The notes: generated from the letters alone by a model not told the origin. Shown: positions 28,366 through 38,642, counted from the first letter of the stretch. The stretch: DNA of 64,000 nt from Vibrio sp. B1FLJ16 (GCF_905175385.1 NZ_HG992749.1:992001-1056000), one strand, 5' to 3'. Numbers and translations: made by a program.

Positions 28366-30669
28366 ATGTGTATAAAACATCCGGGTTGCCAATCAGGCAA
28401 AATCAAATCTGCGGTGTCGATGGGTAGAATTGACTCTTGCTGCGCACCAACTAAACCAGTCTCTGACATTACTCAAGCGAGTGTAGATTCAACAGAAGGT
28501 ACCTGTTGCAGTGGCGGTGGTTGTGGCACGAACCCAACCGAAGAAGAAGCCCCCGCAAGGGCGTATGTTTCCTCTGTTCGCAACAGTTGGATGGTTTCCG
28601 ACATGGACTGTCCTTCATGTGCATTAAAACTCGAAAAAGCGATTACCAGCTTAGATGGAGTGAGTAACGCCAAAGTGTTGTTTGCCACTGAGAAGCTGGT
28701 GGTGGATTTTAATGTTCATTCACTTGCCTCTGTTATTGAGCAGACCGCCCGTCAGACAGGTTTTCCTCTTTCATCTCTGGATAAATCAAATAAGAAAAAT
28801 GAAGCCAAAGGATGGATTACTCTTGTAACTGATAATCTGCACATCCTCTCCATCGCTGGCTCTATGTTGGTTGCGGCTACTATCTCTGATATTAACCCGC
28901 AACTTAGCGCCTGGATATTTACCTTAACCTGTTTGATCGGCCTGTTTCCCATCGCGCGAAAAGCCCTCAAACTGGCGAAAGGAGGAACACCGTTTGCGAT
29001 TGAAACTTTGATGAGTGTGGCAGCGTTAGGTGCATTGTATTTAGGAGAAACCGCTGAAGCGGCCATGGTGTTATTGCTTTTCCTTATTGGTGAAAAGTTA
29101 GAGGCATACGCATCATCTCGAGCACGAAGCGGTATTCAGGCTCTGATGGAATTGGTTCCAGAGAACGCGAAACTAGTTGAAGGTGGTGTGCGAAAAGAAG
29201 TGCCGGCATTACAGCTACAGCCAGGTGATGTTATTGAAGTTGCTCCAGGCGAGCGATTACCTGCCGACGGCGTGCTGATGAACTCACTGGCTAGTTTTGA
29301 TGAAAGTGCGTTAACCGGTGAATCCGTTCCCGTAGAACACGACGAGGGCGGCAAACTAATGGCAGGTGTTGTCGTCGTCGATAAAGTGGTTCAAGTACAA
29401 GTGACGTCTCGACAGGGCGACAACGCGATAGATAGAATTCTGCATTTGATCGAGGAAGCCGAGTCACGCAAAGCTCCGCTTGAACGTTTTTTGGATAAGT
29501 TCAGCCGCTGGTACACACCATTTATGATGCTGATTTCGCTGTCTGTGGTTGTCCTTCCTCCCTTAATGTTCGCTCAACCATGGGAGACGTGGGTTTACCG
29601 AGGTTTAGCGTTACTACTGATTGCATGTCCATGTGCTCTGGTTATCTCAACGCCTGCTGCGATTACCTCGGGATTAGCGGCTGCAGCACGTCGCGGAGCG
29701 CTAATTAAAGGTGGGGCGGCATTAGAGCTACTAGGTAAAGTAGAGTCTGTCGCTTTTGACAAAACCGGTACGCTTACTCAAGGCAAGCCGCAAGTCACCG
29801 ATGTAGTGGCATTCGGAGTAGCGGAAGAAGAGCTTCTTAGTTTGACAGCTTCAGTTGAATCGGGGTCGAGCCACCCACTAGCAATATCGTTGGTAAGTAA
29901 AGCCAAAGAGTTAGGTATCACTATTCATGAAGCCAGTGAAAAAACAGCTCTGGTTGGCTCCGGTTTATCGGGGATGGTCGATGATCGGTTGGTTCAGGTT
30001 GTTGCGCCTTCAAAAGCGAATTTTCAACTTTCTCAGTCGCTTGAAGAGCAGGTTAATCATTTAGAAGGCTCAGGTAAAACCCTTGCTGTTGTCCTAATGG
30101 ACGAAGAGATCATTGGTTTGATCGCGTGGCAGGACATGTTGCGTCAAGATTCGTATGATGCGGTACAAGCACTGAAAGCGTTGGGGATCTCTTCGGTGAT
30201 GCTGACCGGAGATAACCCGCGCAGTGCAGAAGCGGTCGCGAATCAAATCGGGATAGATTATCGGGCCAGTTTGTTACCCGCAGATAAAGTACGCTACGTC
30301 GAAGCATTGTCTAAGAAGCATACTGTTGCAATGCTCGGGGATGGTATTAATGATGCACCCGCGATGAAAGCATCCAGTATCGGTATTGCAATGGGAGGAG
30401 GAACCGACGTTGCCCTTGAAGCCGCAGATGCTGCACTGACTCATAACCGGTTGTCAGAGCTGCCTGTTATGATCGAATTGTCACGGGCAACAATGAATAA
30501 TATTCGGCAGAACGTAGCGCTAGCTCTAGGCCTTAAAGGTGTGTTTCTTGTGACTAGTCTGTTGGGTATTACCGGGTTATGGGTGGCTGTGTTAGCTGAC
30601 AGCGGGGCGACGGCTCTAGTGACACTTAATGCGTTAAGGCTGTTACGTTTTAAGTCAAAACAAATATAG
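28366..30669 (+). CDS. zntA: Zn(II)/Cd(II)/Pb(II)-exporting P-type ATPase
   Basis: 767 residues from the ATG at 28366 (TAAGGAG 8 nt upstream). A Cys-rich leader (CIKHPGC, CCAPTK, CCSGGGCG) precedes an HMA domain with MDCPSCA. Then transmembrane helices with the CPC ion site (IACPCALVISTP), phosphorylation site DKTGTLTQG, HP locus SSHPLA and hinge MLGDGINDAPAMK. The CPC plus MerR-type promoter fit zinc/cadmium export from the cytoplasm. Monocistronic with its own terminator. Confidence 0.95.
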   Translation: MCIKHPGCQSGKIKSAVSMGRIDSCCAPTKPVSDITQASVDSTEGTCCSGGGCGTNPTEEEAPARAYVSSVRNSWMVSDMDCPSCALKLEKAITSLDGVSNAKVLFATEKLVVDFNVHSLASVIEQTARQTGFPLSSLDKSNKKNEAKGWITLVTDNLHILSIAGSMLVAATISDINPQLSAWIFTLTCLIGLFPIARKALKLAKGGTPFAIETLMSVAALGALYLGETAEAAMVLLLFLIGEKLEAYASSRARSGIQALMELVPENAKLVEGGVRKEVPALQLQPGDVIEVAPGERLPADGVLMNSLASFDESALTGESVPVEHDEGGKLMAGVVVVDKVVQVQVTSRQGDNAIDRILHLIEEAESRKAPLERFLDKFSRWYTPFMMLISLSVVVLPPLMFAQPWETWVYRGLALLLIACPCALVISTPAAITSGLAAAARRGALIKGGAALELLGKVESVAFDKTGTLTQGKPQVTDVVAFGVAEEELLSLTASVESGSSHPLAISLVSKAKELGITIHEASEKTALVGSGLSGMVDDRLVQVVAPSKANFQLSQSLEEQVNHLEGSGKTLAVVLMDEEIIGLIAWQDMLRQDSYDAVQALKALGISSVMLTGDNPRSAEAVANQIGIDYRASLLPADKVRYVEALSKKHTVAMLGDGINDAPAMKASSIGIAMGGGTDVALEAADAALTHNRLSELPVMIELSRATMNNIRQNVALALGLKGVFLVTSLLGITGLWVAVLADSGATALVTLNALRLLRFKSKQI

Positions 30670-30698
30670 TAATGAAACAAAGTTGCACTATATTTAAC

Positions 30699-30726
30699 CC
30701 GAGATATTCAAGTATCTCGGTTTTTT
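30699..30726 (+). terminator. Terminator of zntA
   Basis: CCGAGATA-TTCAAG-TATCTCGG followed by TTTTTT. Confidence 0.9.
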
Positions 30727-30813
30727 ATATTCAATGCTCAACATTTTCCAACTCAATGTTACAAAGGTTATATCCTGCCTTGTCATATGCAATATGATTA
30801 AAACATGGTTCGT

Positions 30814-30887
30814 TATGTGATGTGGATCTGCTTTATGTGAAAGTGTTGTTTGTTTGCATTTAATTTGCGTGACATTGGTCACTATAT
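30814..30887 (+). promoter_or_regulatory. Two candidate CRP sites upstream of udp
   Basis: Near 30866-30883 GCGTGA-CATTGG-TCACTA is a good CRP site, and near 30816-30831 TGTGATGTGGATCTGC is a weaker one, about 50 bp apart. Paired CRP sites flank CytR in enterobacterial udp promoters; a similar control here is inferred. Confidence 0.6.
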
Positions 30888-30978
30888 ATCTTCTTAAGGT
30901 TCGTTACAGTGCGTTTGTACCCAACCACTGATTAATGAGCTTATTGTTGAAAAAATAAGCCATAACAAGGAGCGACTT

Positions 30979-31737
30979 ATGTCTCAAGCTGTATTCCATC
31001 TAGGTGTTACTGAAGCTGATCTTAATGGTGCGACTCTAGCCATCATTCCTGGTGATCCTGCACGTGTTCAAAAAATCGCGGAGCAAATGGAGAACCCAGT
31101 ATTCCTTACTAGTCAACGCGAATACACGCTATACCGAGCAGAGCTAGATGGTAAGCCAGTTGTGGTTTGCTCAACAGGTATCGGTGGCCCATCTACTTCT
31201 ATCGCAGTTGAAGAGCTGGCACAGCTTGGTGTGCGCACATTCCTGCGAGTTGGTACTACTGGTGCAATCCAGCCGCACGTAAATGTTGGTGACATGATCG
31301 TGACGACAGGTTCCGTTCGTCTGGACGGTGCAAGTCTGCACTTTGCACCAATGGAATTCCCAGCAGTTGCTGACTTTGAAGTTGCTACAGCAATGAAAGC
31401 GGCAGTAGAAGAGTCGGGTGCTACGGTTCATATGGGTGTGACAGCTTCAAGTGACACTTTCTACCCGGGTCAGGAGCGTTACGATACGTTCACAGGCCGC
31501 GTAGTTAAACGCTTCCAGGGCTCAATGCAGGAGTGGCAGGACATGGGCGTTCTGAACTTCGAAATGGAGTCAGCAACTCTTCTGACAATGTGTGCAAGCT
31601 CAGGTCTTAAAGCTGGTTGTGTAGCGGGCGTTATTATTAACCGTACACAAAAAGAGATCCCGGATCATTCAACTCTGAAAGAGACAGAAGCTCGCTCAAT
31701 TAAAGTGGTTGTAGAAGCAGCGCGTAAAATGCTTTAA
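30979..31737 (+). CDS. udp: Uridine phosphorylase
   Basis: 252 residues, the family length. [43 protein letters not shown] and [31 protein letters not shown] are diagnostic of Udp. It phosphorolyses uridine to uracil and ribose 1-phosphate in pyrimidine salvage. AAGGAG lies 8 nt before the ATG. Monocistronic with a terminator. Confidence 0.96.
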   Translation: MSQAVFHLGVTEADLNGATLAIIPGDPARVQKIAEQMENPVFLTSQREYTLYRAELDGKPVVVCSTGIGGPSTSIAVEELAQLGVRTFLRVGTTGAIQPHVNVGDMIVTTGSVRLDGASLHFAPMEFPAVADFEVATAMKAAVEESGATVHMGVTASSDTFYPGQERYDTFTGRVVKRFQGSMQEWQDMGVLNFEMESATLLTMCASSGLKAGCVAGVIINRTQKEIPDHSTLKETEARSIKVVVEAARKML

Positions 31738-31765
31738 TTCTTCTGTTGTTGACGGAAAAGTTTAG

Positions 31766-31795
31766 AAAAGCCAGAGGTTATCCTCTGGCTTTTTT
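31766..31795 (+). terminator. Terminator of udp
   Basis: AAAGCCAGAGG-TTAT-CCTCTGGCTTT plus T run. Confidence 0.92.
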
Positions 31796-31824
31796 CATGT
31801 TTATTTGATGCATACCCATACAAT

Positions 31825-31850
31825 AAAAAAGCAGCGATTATGCTGCTTTT
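31825..31850 (-). terminator. Terminator of the DUF1887 gene
   Basis: AAAAGCAGC / GCTGCTTTT hairpin; the run on the minus-strand side fits the DUF1887 transcript. Confidence 0.75.
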
Positions 31851-31865
31851 ATGTGTCTGACTCGA

Positions 31866-33026
31866 TTAAACTTCGTCTGAACCGCCCGCGGCTTCAAACC
31901 AGGCCGTCAGGTGCGTTTTAAGATCTTTTAGTTCATCAGGGCCAATCAGTGCTAAGCCCAGATCTTCTGCACGCGTAATGTCGTTGTGGCGCAGAGGACG
32001 GAAGCTGACCAGCATAGCTCTTGCTTGCAGGCCGCCTAACAGGTCACGCAGCGATTCCAGCTTGTACAGTGTATCGTCACCGTCATCACGCATGCCTTTC
32101 GTTTTACACTCAATGATGTGCAATTTGTTATTTACGACTGTTGCGACATCCAGCTCATTACGAACTTCACTTTCTCCAAGCTTACGGTAAACCTGAACGT
32201 TCAGAGAGCGATCCTGGATTGTAGGCATGGTGTCCTGGATTTGTTTCACAGTACTGTTAACAAGGGTTTCCAGCCACTCACCGTTAGAGAAACGACGTGC
32301 ATCTTCGTTGGCAAAGGTCAGAATACCATCTTCATACGTCGCAATTTCTGCTTCCACAAGGTCTGTCAGTAGCATGTTCAGCTCACGATAACCTTGTTGT
32401 TTTTCTGATAGTTCAACATCCAGCTTTTGTTCCTTACGACACGTTGTCGCAAGGTAATTAAGTGTTGCCAGACCTGGGCCAAGCTCAAGCGCATTTGATG
32501 CCCAGCGCTCTCCTAGCTCGTACAGCTTTTTGTCAAGAAGTGGCGGCAAATCCACATCCTGGAACTCACCCCGAGCACCAAAAATGTTCAGATAGTCAGC
32601 AATTGTAATGTGGTCTTCTACCTGGGTGTCTTCTTTACCGTCAGGGTACAGCCAGCATAGCTTGTCACTATTTGGCTCAACCACAAAGATTGGCCAGTGA
32701 TAGGTGCGAAATACCTCATAGACAGAAAGCAAGCGGTGGCGAAGACCACAACTGGCATTGAGCTTTACGCTTTCCCCGCGATCGTGAAGGTCTTTTGCCA
32801 GTGTCTGGATAGACTGTTTAATCAAAGAAGTATTGACTACGGAAGGGATTTCAAAAAATTCGGAGGTGATCTCTCTCTGAGCTAACACATCACTCAGACG
32901 ATTGAATACATCCTTCTGGTTAGAATCACCAATAAAGACAATGTGCGAGCTTAGTGTGCGATTATCCAACAGAGGGGTAATCAGTCTCACTGGGTCTTGG
33001 TCAATAATGCCAACATGAACAGCCAT
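31866..33026 (-). CDS. DUF1887 (Card1/VC1899-like) CARF-domain nuclease homologue
   Basis: 386 residues. The N-terminal half (about 1-135) resembles a CARF Rossmann fold: VHVGIIDQDPVRLITPLL, HIVFIGDS, and a degenerate ligand loop LNASCGLRHRLLSV at about 89-101. A winged-helix-like middle leads to a C-terminal PD-(D/E)xK nuclease with GEWLE (about 249-253), Asp 293 (NELDVA) and E306-C-K308, all catalytic positions intact. The V. cholerae homologue VC1899 is a structurally known DUF1887 protein; Card1 is cA4-activated in type III CRISPR immunity. No CRISPR or cas genes are seen here, so its activator is unknown. Confidence 0.85.
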   Translation of the reverse strand: MAVHVGIIDQDPVRLITPLLDNRTLSSHIVFIGDSNQKDVFNRLSDVLAQREITSEFFEIPSVVNTSLIKQSIQTLAKDLHDRGESVKLNASCGLRHRLLSVYEVFRTYHWPIFVVEPNSDKLCWLYPDGKEDTQVEDHITIADYLNIFGARGEFQDVDLPPLLDKKLYELGERWASNALELGPGLATLNYLATTCRKEQKLDVELSEKQQGYRELNMLLTDLVEAEIATYEDGILTFANEDARRFSNGEWLETLVNSTVKQIQDTMPTIQDRSLNVQVYRKLGESEVRNELDVATVVNNKLHIIECKTKGMRDDGDDTLYKLESLRDLLGGLQARAMLVSFRPLRHNDITRAEDLGLALIGPDELKDLKTHLTAWFEAAGGSDEV

Positions 33027-33111
33027 AGATTTTCCTTATTATGTGGCCGCTCGAAAAAAGTCATGCAAGGGGATGAGTCAGCCATAATAACCATATGTAG
33101 ACACGGCCTTT

Positions 33112-33145
33112 AAAAAACAAGGGCGACCTCATAAAAAGTCGCCCT
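33112..33145 (-). terminator. Terminator of the chemoreceptor gene
   Basis: On the minus strand, AAGGGCGAC / GTCGCCCTT followed by GTTTTTT. Confidence 0.85.
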
Positions 33146-33202
33146 TATACAGTTGGTTGAACCTGTGAAATATCGGTGTTTTTCTAGCCAGCGCCGCGGA
33201 GA

Positions 33203-35194
33203 TTATAGCTTAAAGCGGTGTACCAGCTCGTTTTGCTGATGTGCCATATGAGTTAGAGACTCACTGGTTTGGGCTATGTTTGACATCGCCTGGTAGCTCT
33301 CATCAGCGATGTTGTTGATATCTTCTATATTGCGAGCGATGTCTGCAGACGTTTCACTCTGCTCTGCTGCTGCTTGTGAAATATGAGTGCTCATCTGGCT
33401 GATTTCGATAATCAATGCCTGGATCTCTTCCATCGAACTATTGGCTTTCGAGGCTTGCTCGACAGACAGTTCCATATCATCCATACAACTTTGAATCACG
33501 TGGTTAGCGGACTGCGAGCTGGACTGAAGGTTACTGATCATTGACTCAATTTCAATTGTCGACTGTGTCGTTCTGGAAGCCAGCACGCGGACTTCGTCTG
33601 CGACTACGGCGAAGCCTCTTCCTTGCTCACCTGCGCGAGCCGCTTCAATCGCAGCATTAAGTGCAAGCAGGTTGGTTTGTTCTGCGATGTTACGGATCAC
33701 ATCCAGAATTGAGCCTATCTGGCCGCTCATTTTCTGCAGTTCAGAAACGGCGCTGACAGATTCATGTAAGCGGGTTTCCAATTGGTTAATGGTTGTGATA
33801 TTGCCGCTCATGATAGTGCGGCCTTCTTCAGATGCTGACTCAACGCGTTTGACCATCTCCAGTGAACCTTGGGCACTCTGCGCAACTTCCTGAACTGAGT
33901 GTGACATCTCAGTCATCGCTGTGGCAACATTGGCGGTTTGCTCACGTTGGGTGCTTAATTGCGTTTGCGCCTGAGAAGAGGTGTGCTCATTGGTTGCAGC
34001 TGTTGAAGAGAGGTTTTCGGACGCCTCGTTCAGTTTAACTAGAATGTCGTGCAGGCTATCGGCCAAGGTGTTGATATGACCACTCACGCGACTAAACTCG
34101 TTCTTGAAGCGAATATCAATTCGCTGCGTCATATCACCTTCTGTAAGGCTTTCAAGTGCAGTAAGAATTCGATTTAATGGCTCTCGTACGCTCTGTGCAA
34201 TGTGATAGCCAATTGCCGTAGCAAACAGCACAACAACCACACCAATGATTATCGCTTTAGTTACACCTGCGGAGTAGATATCTCCCGCTTCTGTCAGAGA
34301 TTCGTTTAATTTATCTGTCGCAGTTGTGTTGAACAGTTCCAGAATAGTCATTGTTGAATCGACTTTGTTTGTAAGATTAGCAATGTTGTCATACAAAGCC
34401 GCGCGAGCTGCCAGATAGTTATTGTGTTGATCCAAAACCCCGCCGCGTTGGCCTACGTCACGAGTAAATTGCTCTACAGATTCACCAAAGGCTTTTTCAA
34501 GGGCCGGTAATTGAGTAACTAAACCACGGAATGCGTAGTTTAGGTGTGTAACCGCTTTGCGGTTTTTTGCGACCGCTTCGGTTACAAATGCAGAGTTAGA
34601 ACTTGCTAATGCATCAGAGGTAATAACTTCCGCGTCTTTCAGTTTAATGAAGTAACTTTTCGCCATTACTTTTACTGAGATACTGGACTGGTCATCAACG
34701 TACTCTTTCAGTCCAACTGAAAGTTGAGTATTCAGTTGTTGGAAGCGACGAGAGGATTTTTGTACCTCTTCCTGAGCCGCGAACATTGACTCGTAATTGT
34801 CCATCGCCTCAAGTGCTTCAGTAAAGTAGCTTTGCTCTAGCGTCTTTAGTTCCGCAAATGGCTCAGCAAGAGAAGGGTAGATCATACTAGCCGATTCAAG
34901 CTCGCTCAGAGTGGATTCAAATTGTTGTTGAGATTTGGCAAATTCCTGACGCATTTCATCCATGCGTTCTTTATTCTCGGTGGTCAGGAAGTCTTTAAAA
35001 GATTTGTCTGCAGAGAGAAGTTCAACACTGGTTTGGTTTGATAGAGATACGAGTGGTAATGATGACTTTGATACGGTCTGAAACTTACCGTGAATGTCCT
35101 GCATACCGCCCATCATAATGGCAATAGTGACTGCAAATAGGATGATGATCAGTGCGAAACCTGCATACATCCGTTTAATAACTGAACCTCGCAT
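33203..35194 (-). CDS. Methyl-accepting chemotaxis protein
   Basis: 663 residues. N-terminal membrane segment ([21 protein letters not shown]), a long four-helix-bundle-like periplasmic sensor (about 35-310), second membrane segment ([22 protein letters not shown]), HAMP region, then the cytoplasmic coiled coil with the invariant hairpin [20 protein letters not shown] and [15 protein letters not shown]. Ends HRFKL with no NWETF pentapeptide. It signals to CheA/CheW for flagellar taxis; ligand unknown. Monocistronic, divergent from hinT. Confidence 0.93.
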   Translation of the reverse strand: MRGSVIKRMYAGFALIIILFAVTIAIMMGGMQDIHGKFQTVSKSSLPLVSLSNQTSVELLSADKSFKDFLTTENKERMDEMRQEFAKSQQQFESTLSELESASMIYPSLAEPFAELKTLEQSYFTEALEAMDNYESMFAAQEEVQKSSRRFQQLNTQLSVGLKEYVDDQSSISVKVMAKSYFIKLKDAEVITSDALASSNSAFVTEAVAKNRKAVTHLNYAFRGLVTQLPALEKAFGESVEQFTRDVGQRGGVLDQHNNYLAARAALYDNIANLTNKVDSTMTILELFNTTATDKLNESLTEAGDIYSAGVTKAIIIGVVVVLFATAIGYHIAQSVREPLNRILTALESLTEGDMTQRIDIRFKNEFSRVSGHINTLADSLHDILVKLNEASENLSSTAATNEHTSSQAQTQLSTQREQTANVATAMTEMSHSVQEVAQSAQGSLEMVKRVESASEEGRTIMSGNITTINQLETRLHESVSAVSELQKMSGQIGSILDVIRNIAEQTNLLALNAAIEAARAGEQGRGFAVVADEVRVLASRTTQSTIEIESMISNLQSSSQSANHVIQSCMDDMELSVEQASKANSSMEEIQALIIEISQMSTHISQAAAEQSETSADIARNIEDINNIADESYQAMSNIAQTSESLTHMAHQQNELVHRFKL

Positions 35195-35508
35195 AAGTGA
35201 GCGTCCTCTCCCGATATATAGACAAACAAGTATCCAAATGACGTTAAAGCGCAGGGTAAGACCGTTCGGAACAGTTCAGGCAAGCGTTTCAAGGTAATTT
35301 GGAGATAATTTATAATTGTCTTAAAAAAGTAACAAAATTCATTGAATTGTATTTAGTCTGGGACGCACATTTTATGACGCACACGACAAAAATAGTCTTG
35401 GCTTAAACAACTTGGTGAGTAATGTTAAGTGAACACTGTTTTTATTGAGCTCTGCTTTGGCTTGGAGCATACTAAATGGGTCACACAATCTTATTAAATG
35501 GAGTCCCC

Positions 35509-35859
35509 ATGCCAGAAGAGACTATCTTTAGCAAAATTATTCGTAAGGAAATCCCTGCAGACGTTCTTTACCAAGATGATTTAGTCACTGCTTTTCGTGA
35601 TATCAACCCGCGTGCGCCTAGCCATATTCTTGTCATCCCAAATAAGTTGATTCCGACAGTTAATGATGTAGAAGCTGAAGATGAAGCGATGCTGGGAAGA
35701 CTATTTACAGTGGCGAAGAAGCTAGCCAAAGAAGAAGGCATTGCTGAAAACGGTTACCGCTTAATTGTGAACTGTAATCCACATGGCGGACAGGAAGTTT
35801 ACCATATCCACATGCACCTCTTGGGTGGTCGTCCTTTAGGCCCGATGGTACTGAGCTAA
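35509..35859 (+). CDS. hinT: HIT-family purine nucleoside phosphoramidase
   Basis: 116 residues from the ATG at 35509, with GGAG 5 nt upstream; the ATG at 35476 lacks this and adds an atypical leader. Contains the histidine triad HIHMHLLGG near the C terminus and [16 protein letters not shown]. HinT hydrolyses AMP-lysine and related phosphoramidates in the cytoplasm. First in the hinT-ycfL-lpoB-thiK-ycfP-ndh neighbourhood also seen in E. coli. Confidence 0.93.
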   Translation: MPEETIFSKIIRKEIPADVLYQDDLVTAFRDINPRAPSHILVIPNKLIPTVNDVEAEDEAMLGRLFTVAKKLAKEEGIAENGYRLIVNCNPHGGQEVYHIHMHLLGGRPLGPMVLS

Positions 35860-35882
35860 ACGACTTTAAACGGGTGGTGTAA

Positions 35883-36148
35883 TATACCTAAGTAACCTCA
35901 AGATGCTGGTTCAGCGAGAATTTATTCGCTCTTAGGCAAGGCACTGATTTGAATACATAGTTACTCTACGTAGAAAATCAGCAACGTAGCATAGGAGCGA
36001 ATAAAACTCGCCTTTCAGGAGCTCATTAACGAGCCCATCTCAACGCTCAATAACGTTGAAAGAGAATAACCATTCCTACCGTTATTAAGCTTGACCTGAA
36101 CTCGTTAATGAAGCTCTGAATCCTGCATCTTGAAGTCACTTAGGTATA
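35883..36148. repeat. 266-bp element with 24-bp terminal inverted repeats
   Basis: The left end TATACCTAAGTAACCTCAAG and the reversed right end TATACCTAAGTGACTTCAAG continue to 24 bp with 22 identities. The interior has further inverted segments (GAGCGAATAAA; AACGTT; CTCGTTAATGA) but no ORF. It resembles a non-autonomous MITE or a large structured intergenic repeat. A truncated copy lies at 9957-9997. It sits between hinT and the COG3014 lipoprotein gene. Confidence 0.75.
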
Positions 36149-36189
36149 CGACCCGGTTTCTTTCTGAGTACACATTTGCGGAGATAAAT

Positions 36190-37587
36190 GTGAAATTAGG
36201 TTTGAAGCTGTTCGGGCTGATTAGTTGGGCTCTTATGGCGTCTGGTTGTGCTAATTTATCTGCTGGTAACCTGTTTAGCCATTACAGTAACCAGAACCAA
36301 GAAATGTATCAGGCCGTGGTTGCCGGAGAATATGTCAAAGCTGAGCAACTTCATACAGAAGATGTTGGTGGTGAGATACTTGGCCATTTTGAAAAAGGTC
36401 GTCTCTCCTTTCTTGCCGAGGATTATCAGAGCAGCCTCAGCGCATTCAAAGTTAGTGATCGTGCAGTCCGTACTCAGCAAGAACGCGCCATAATTTCAAT
36501 CTCTGAAACGGCCATAAGTACCGGTTCCCTCGCTCTCAATGACAACATCAGAGATTATCACCCTGCTGATTATGAGCTGGGCTTTTTACATTTATACCTT
36601 TCACTTAATTATTTACGGAAAAATGATTTAGAAGGAGCATTAGTCGAGGTGCGCCGGGCTAATCAGGTGCAAGAAGCTGCCAGAAAATCGCGTGAAAGCG
36701 AGTTACTCGCGGCAGAAAAAGATCTTAAAAATCAGGGTATGTCCGCGAACCTTGGAAGTGTACTGGCCAGATACCCTGATGCGGGGAAAAAACTCGGCGC
36801 AGTACAAAATGGCTATTTGTTTTACCTTTCTGGCTTGTTGTATGAAACTTCACGCGATCTTAATAGTGCCTATGTGGATTATCGTCGTGCATTGGCTGTA
36901 ATGCCTGATAACCCGCAAGTCATTGAAAGTACGATGTACGTGGCGCAGAAACTTGGTATGCGTGAAGACCTTCGCTTACTGGAAAAACGCTATGGAAAAG
37001 CACCTTCAGGTTTGAGTAAGACACAAGGCCGTGTGATTGTGTTCGATGAGCAGGGGGTGGTTGAAGCTCTCAATGGATGGCGCATTGATTTACCGATTTA
37101 CGACAGCAGCAACCGATGGGCAATCTACTCGTTAGCGTTACCTTATTATGCTAATCGAAGTTCACAGCGCTTTGCTGATGTCAGCCTTAATGGCACCCAA
37201 CTCAACTCCAGTACACTGACGGATGTGAATGCGATGGCGCAAAACGATCTCAATGAACGGTTGATGAGCATGGTGTTCCGCCAGGCGATACGGGTTTGGG
37301 CGAAAGACCGTATCCGCAAAGAAGCGACTAAGAACGGTGACGATGTTGGTAATCTTCTGTTTAACGTTTGGAATATGTTGACTGAGCAACCAGACACCCG
37401 GAGTTGGCAAACGTTACCCGGGCAGGTGAAAACGGCATCACAAATCGTGGAGCCGGGAAGACAGAACTTGAACTTAGGTGACCAAGTCTATCAATTTGAT
37501 GTACCTGCGCAGCAAACGACATTGGTTTGGGTTTCGCGTCAGGGGACTCATTCTACGGTGTGGCATAAGCAATTAGGGAGGTTGTAA
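36190..37587 (+). CDS. COG3014-family lipoprotein
   Basis: 465 residues from a GTG with GGAG 6 nt upstream, directly before the lipoprotein signal (LMASGC, Cys about 17). The frame is open upstream to 36130, but that part lies in the repeat element and would bury the signal. TPR-like helical segments are visible (YELGFLHLYLSLNYLRKNDLEGALVEVRRANQVQE; AYVDYRRALAVMPDNPQVIE). Probably periplasmic-facing outer-membrane lipoprotein; its position beside ycfL and lpoB hints at a cell-envelope role. Overlaps ycfL by one base. Confidence 0.82.
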   Translation: MKLGLKLFGLISWALMASGCANLSAGNLFSHYSNQNQEMYQAVVAGEYVKAEQLHTEDVGGEILGHFEKGRLSFLAEDYQSSLSAFKVSDRAVRTQQERAIISISETAISTGSLALNDNIRDYHPADYELGFLHLYLSLNYLRKNDLEGALVEVRRANQVQEAARKSRESELLAAEKDLKNQGMSANLGSVLARYPDAGKKLGAVQNGYLFYLSGLLYETSRDLNSAYVDYRRALAVMPDNPQVIESTMYVAQKLGMREDLRLLEKRYGKAPSGLSKTQGRVIVFDEQGVVEALNGWRIDLPIYDSSNRWAIYSLALPYYANRSSQRFADVSLNGTQLNSSTLTDVNAMAQNDLNERLMSMVFRQAIRVWAKDRIRKEATKNGDDVGNLLFNVWNMLTEQPDTRSWQTLPGQVKTASQIVEPGRQNLNLGDQVYQFDVPAQQTTLVWVSRQGTHSTVWHKQLGRL

Positions 37588-37979
37588 TGAGAGTGTGGTT
37601 GATTGGGTTCGCGATGATGTTAGGTTTGACCGGATGCGCAAGTAACACTGCCGGTATCCGAATTGATGGCCAGACGCAGCAAGTCTTTTTTAACGACAAC
37701 GTATTAGGTAGTCGACTTTTAGTTGATAGCATCAGGACGACTTATATTGATGATCGCGCAAGAGGCGTCGTCCAGTTAAGCAGTAACTATCAGGGAGACC
37801 AACATATCCTTTACCGCTTTTATTGGTATGACAATAATGGCCTGGAAGTGAATGCCCAACCAGGCCCGTGGCGCAAAATGATAGTGCGTGGTTTCGAGCC
37901 AGTTACGCTTTCTGAAGTCACTGTGAATCCAAATGGCACGCGATTCCGAGTGCAAATCAGAGAAGCACAAGATTATTAA
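37587..37979 (+). CDS. ycfL: YcfL-family (DUF1425) lipoprotein
   Basis: 130 residues with a lipoprotein signal (LGLTGCASN, Cys 17). The beta-sandwich sequence (GVVQLSSNYQGDQHILYRFYWYDNNGLEVNAQPGPWRKMIVRG) fits DUF1425/YcfL. Function unknown; always close to lpoB. Its start overlaps the stop of the upstream lipoprotein gene. Confidence 0.88.
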   Translation: MRVWLIGFAMMLGLTGCASNTAGIRIDGQTQQVFFNDNVLGSRLLVDSIRTTYIDDRARGVVQLSSNYQGDQHILYRFYWYDNNGLEVNAQPGPWRKMIVRGFEPVTLSEVTVNPNGTRFRVQIREAQDY

Positions 37980-38051
37980 CCCCAGCTCGGGATAATTAAA
38001 TTTGCTCTGCGCCTTGAGCGTGTGGGTGTTGGATGAAACTAAGGAACTTTC

Positions 38052-38642
38052 ATGAAAAAAAGTATTATTGCTCTTTTAGGTCTTGCCGTCATTCTGGGCG
38101 GTTGTTCTAACAAGGTCACTTACGGTGATGCCCAAAGTGTGGAAACCACAACCATTGACTTTGGCTCAACCGACCTGCAAACAATTGCGGCCGAAATGGT
38201 TGATAGCATGATGATGTCTGGCTCGGTCGCAGCAATTACTCGTGACCAACGTCCAATAGTGTTTGTTGAGCGCATTAAGAACAAAACCAGTGAGCATATT
38301 GATACTGAATCTATTACCGATACGATTTCTACCAAGATGCTGAACTCTGGTAAGTTCCGTTTTGTCGATATGGATCGCGTGGAGTCTGTTCGTCAGCAGT
38401 TAAACTTCCAGAATACCGATGAGTTGGTTAATCAGAGTACAGCGATTCAGTTTGGTAAAATGGTCGGTGCTCAGTACATGCTTTACGGCAACTTATCGAG
38501 TATTGTGAAGAATGCCGGAAGCGATAAGGATGTTTACTACAAAATGACCATGCGACTTATGGATCTGGAAACGGGCCTGATAGAGTGGGCGGATGAAACT
38601 GAAATTCGTAAAGCTCAGTCAAAGAGCCTGTTTGGTCTCTAA
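38052..38642 (+). CDS. lpoB: LpoB, outer-membrane lipoprotein activator of PBP1b
   Basis: 196 residues. Signal and lipobox LGGCSN (Cys 18); then the LpoB domain with VFVERIKNKTSEHIDTESITDTI, MLNSGKFRFVDMDRV and FGKMVGAQYMLYGNLSSI. It spans the periplasm to stimulate the glycan-polymerising and cross-linking activities of PBP1b. The N-terminal linker is much shorter than in E. coli, as is known for other lineages. Confidence 0.9.
   Translation: MKKSIIALLGLAVILGGCSNKVTYGDAQSVETTTIDFGSTDLQTIAAEMVDSMMMSGSVAAITRDQRPIVFVERIKNKTSEHIDTESITDTISTKMLNSGKFRFVDMDRVESVRQQLNFQNTDELVNQSTAIQFGKMVGAQYMLYGNLSSIVKNAGSDKDVYYKMTMRLMDLETGLIEWADETEIRKAQSKSLFGL

Noticed and set aside
31800..33200. CRISPR array or cas genes beside the DUF1887 gene
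   Set aside because: No direct repeats with spacers and no other cas-like ORF on either side; neighbours are udp and a chemoreceptor.
36130..36189. Upstream extension of the COG3014 lipoprotein
   Set aside because: The added residues come from the right end of the repeat element and would push the lipoprotein signal inside the protein.
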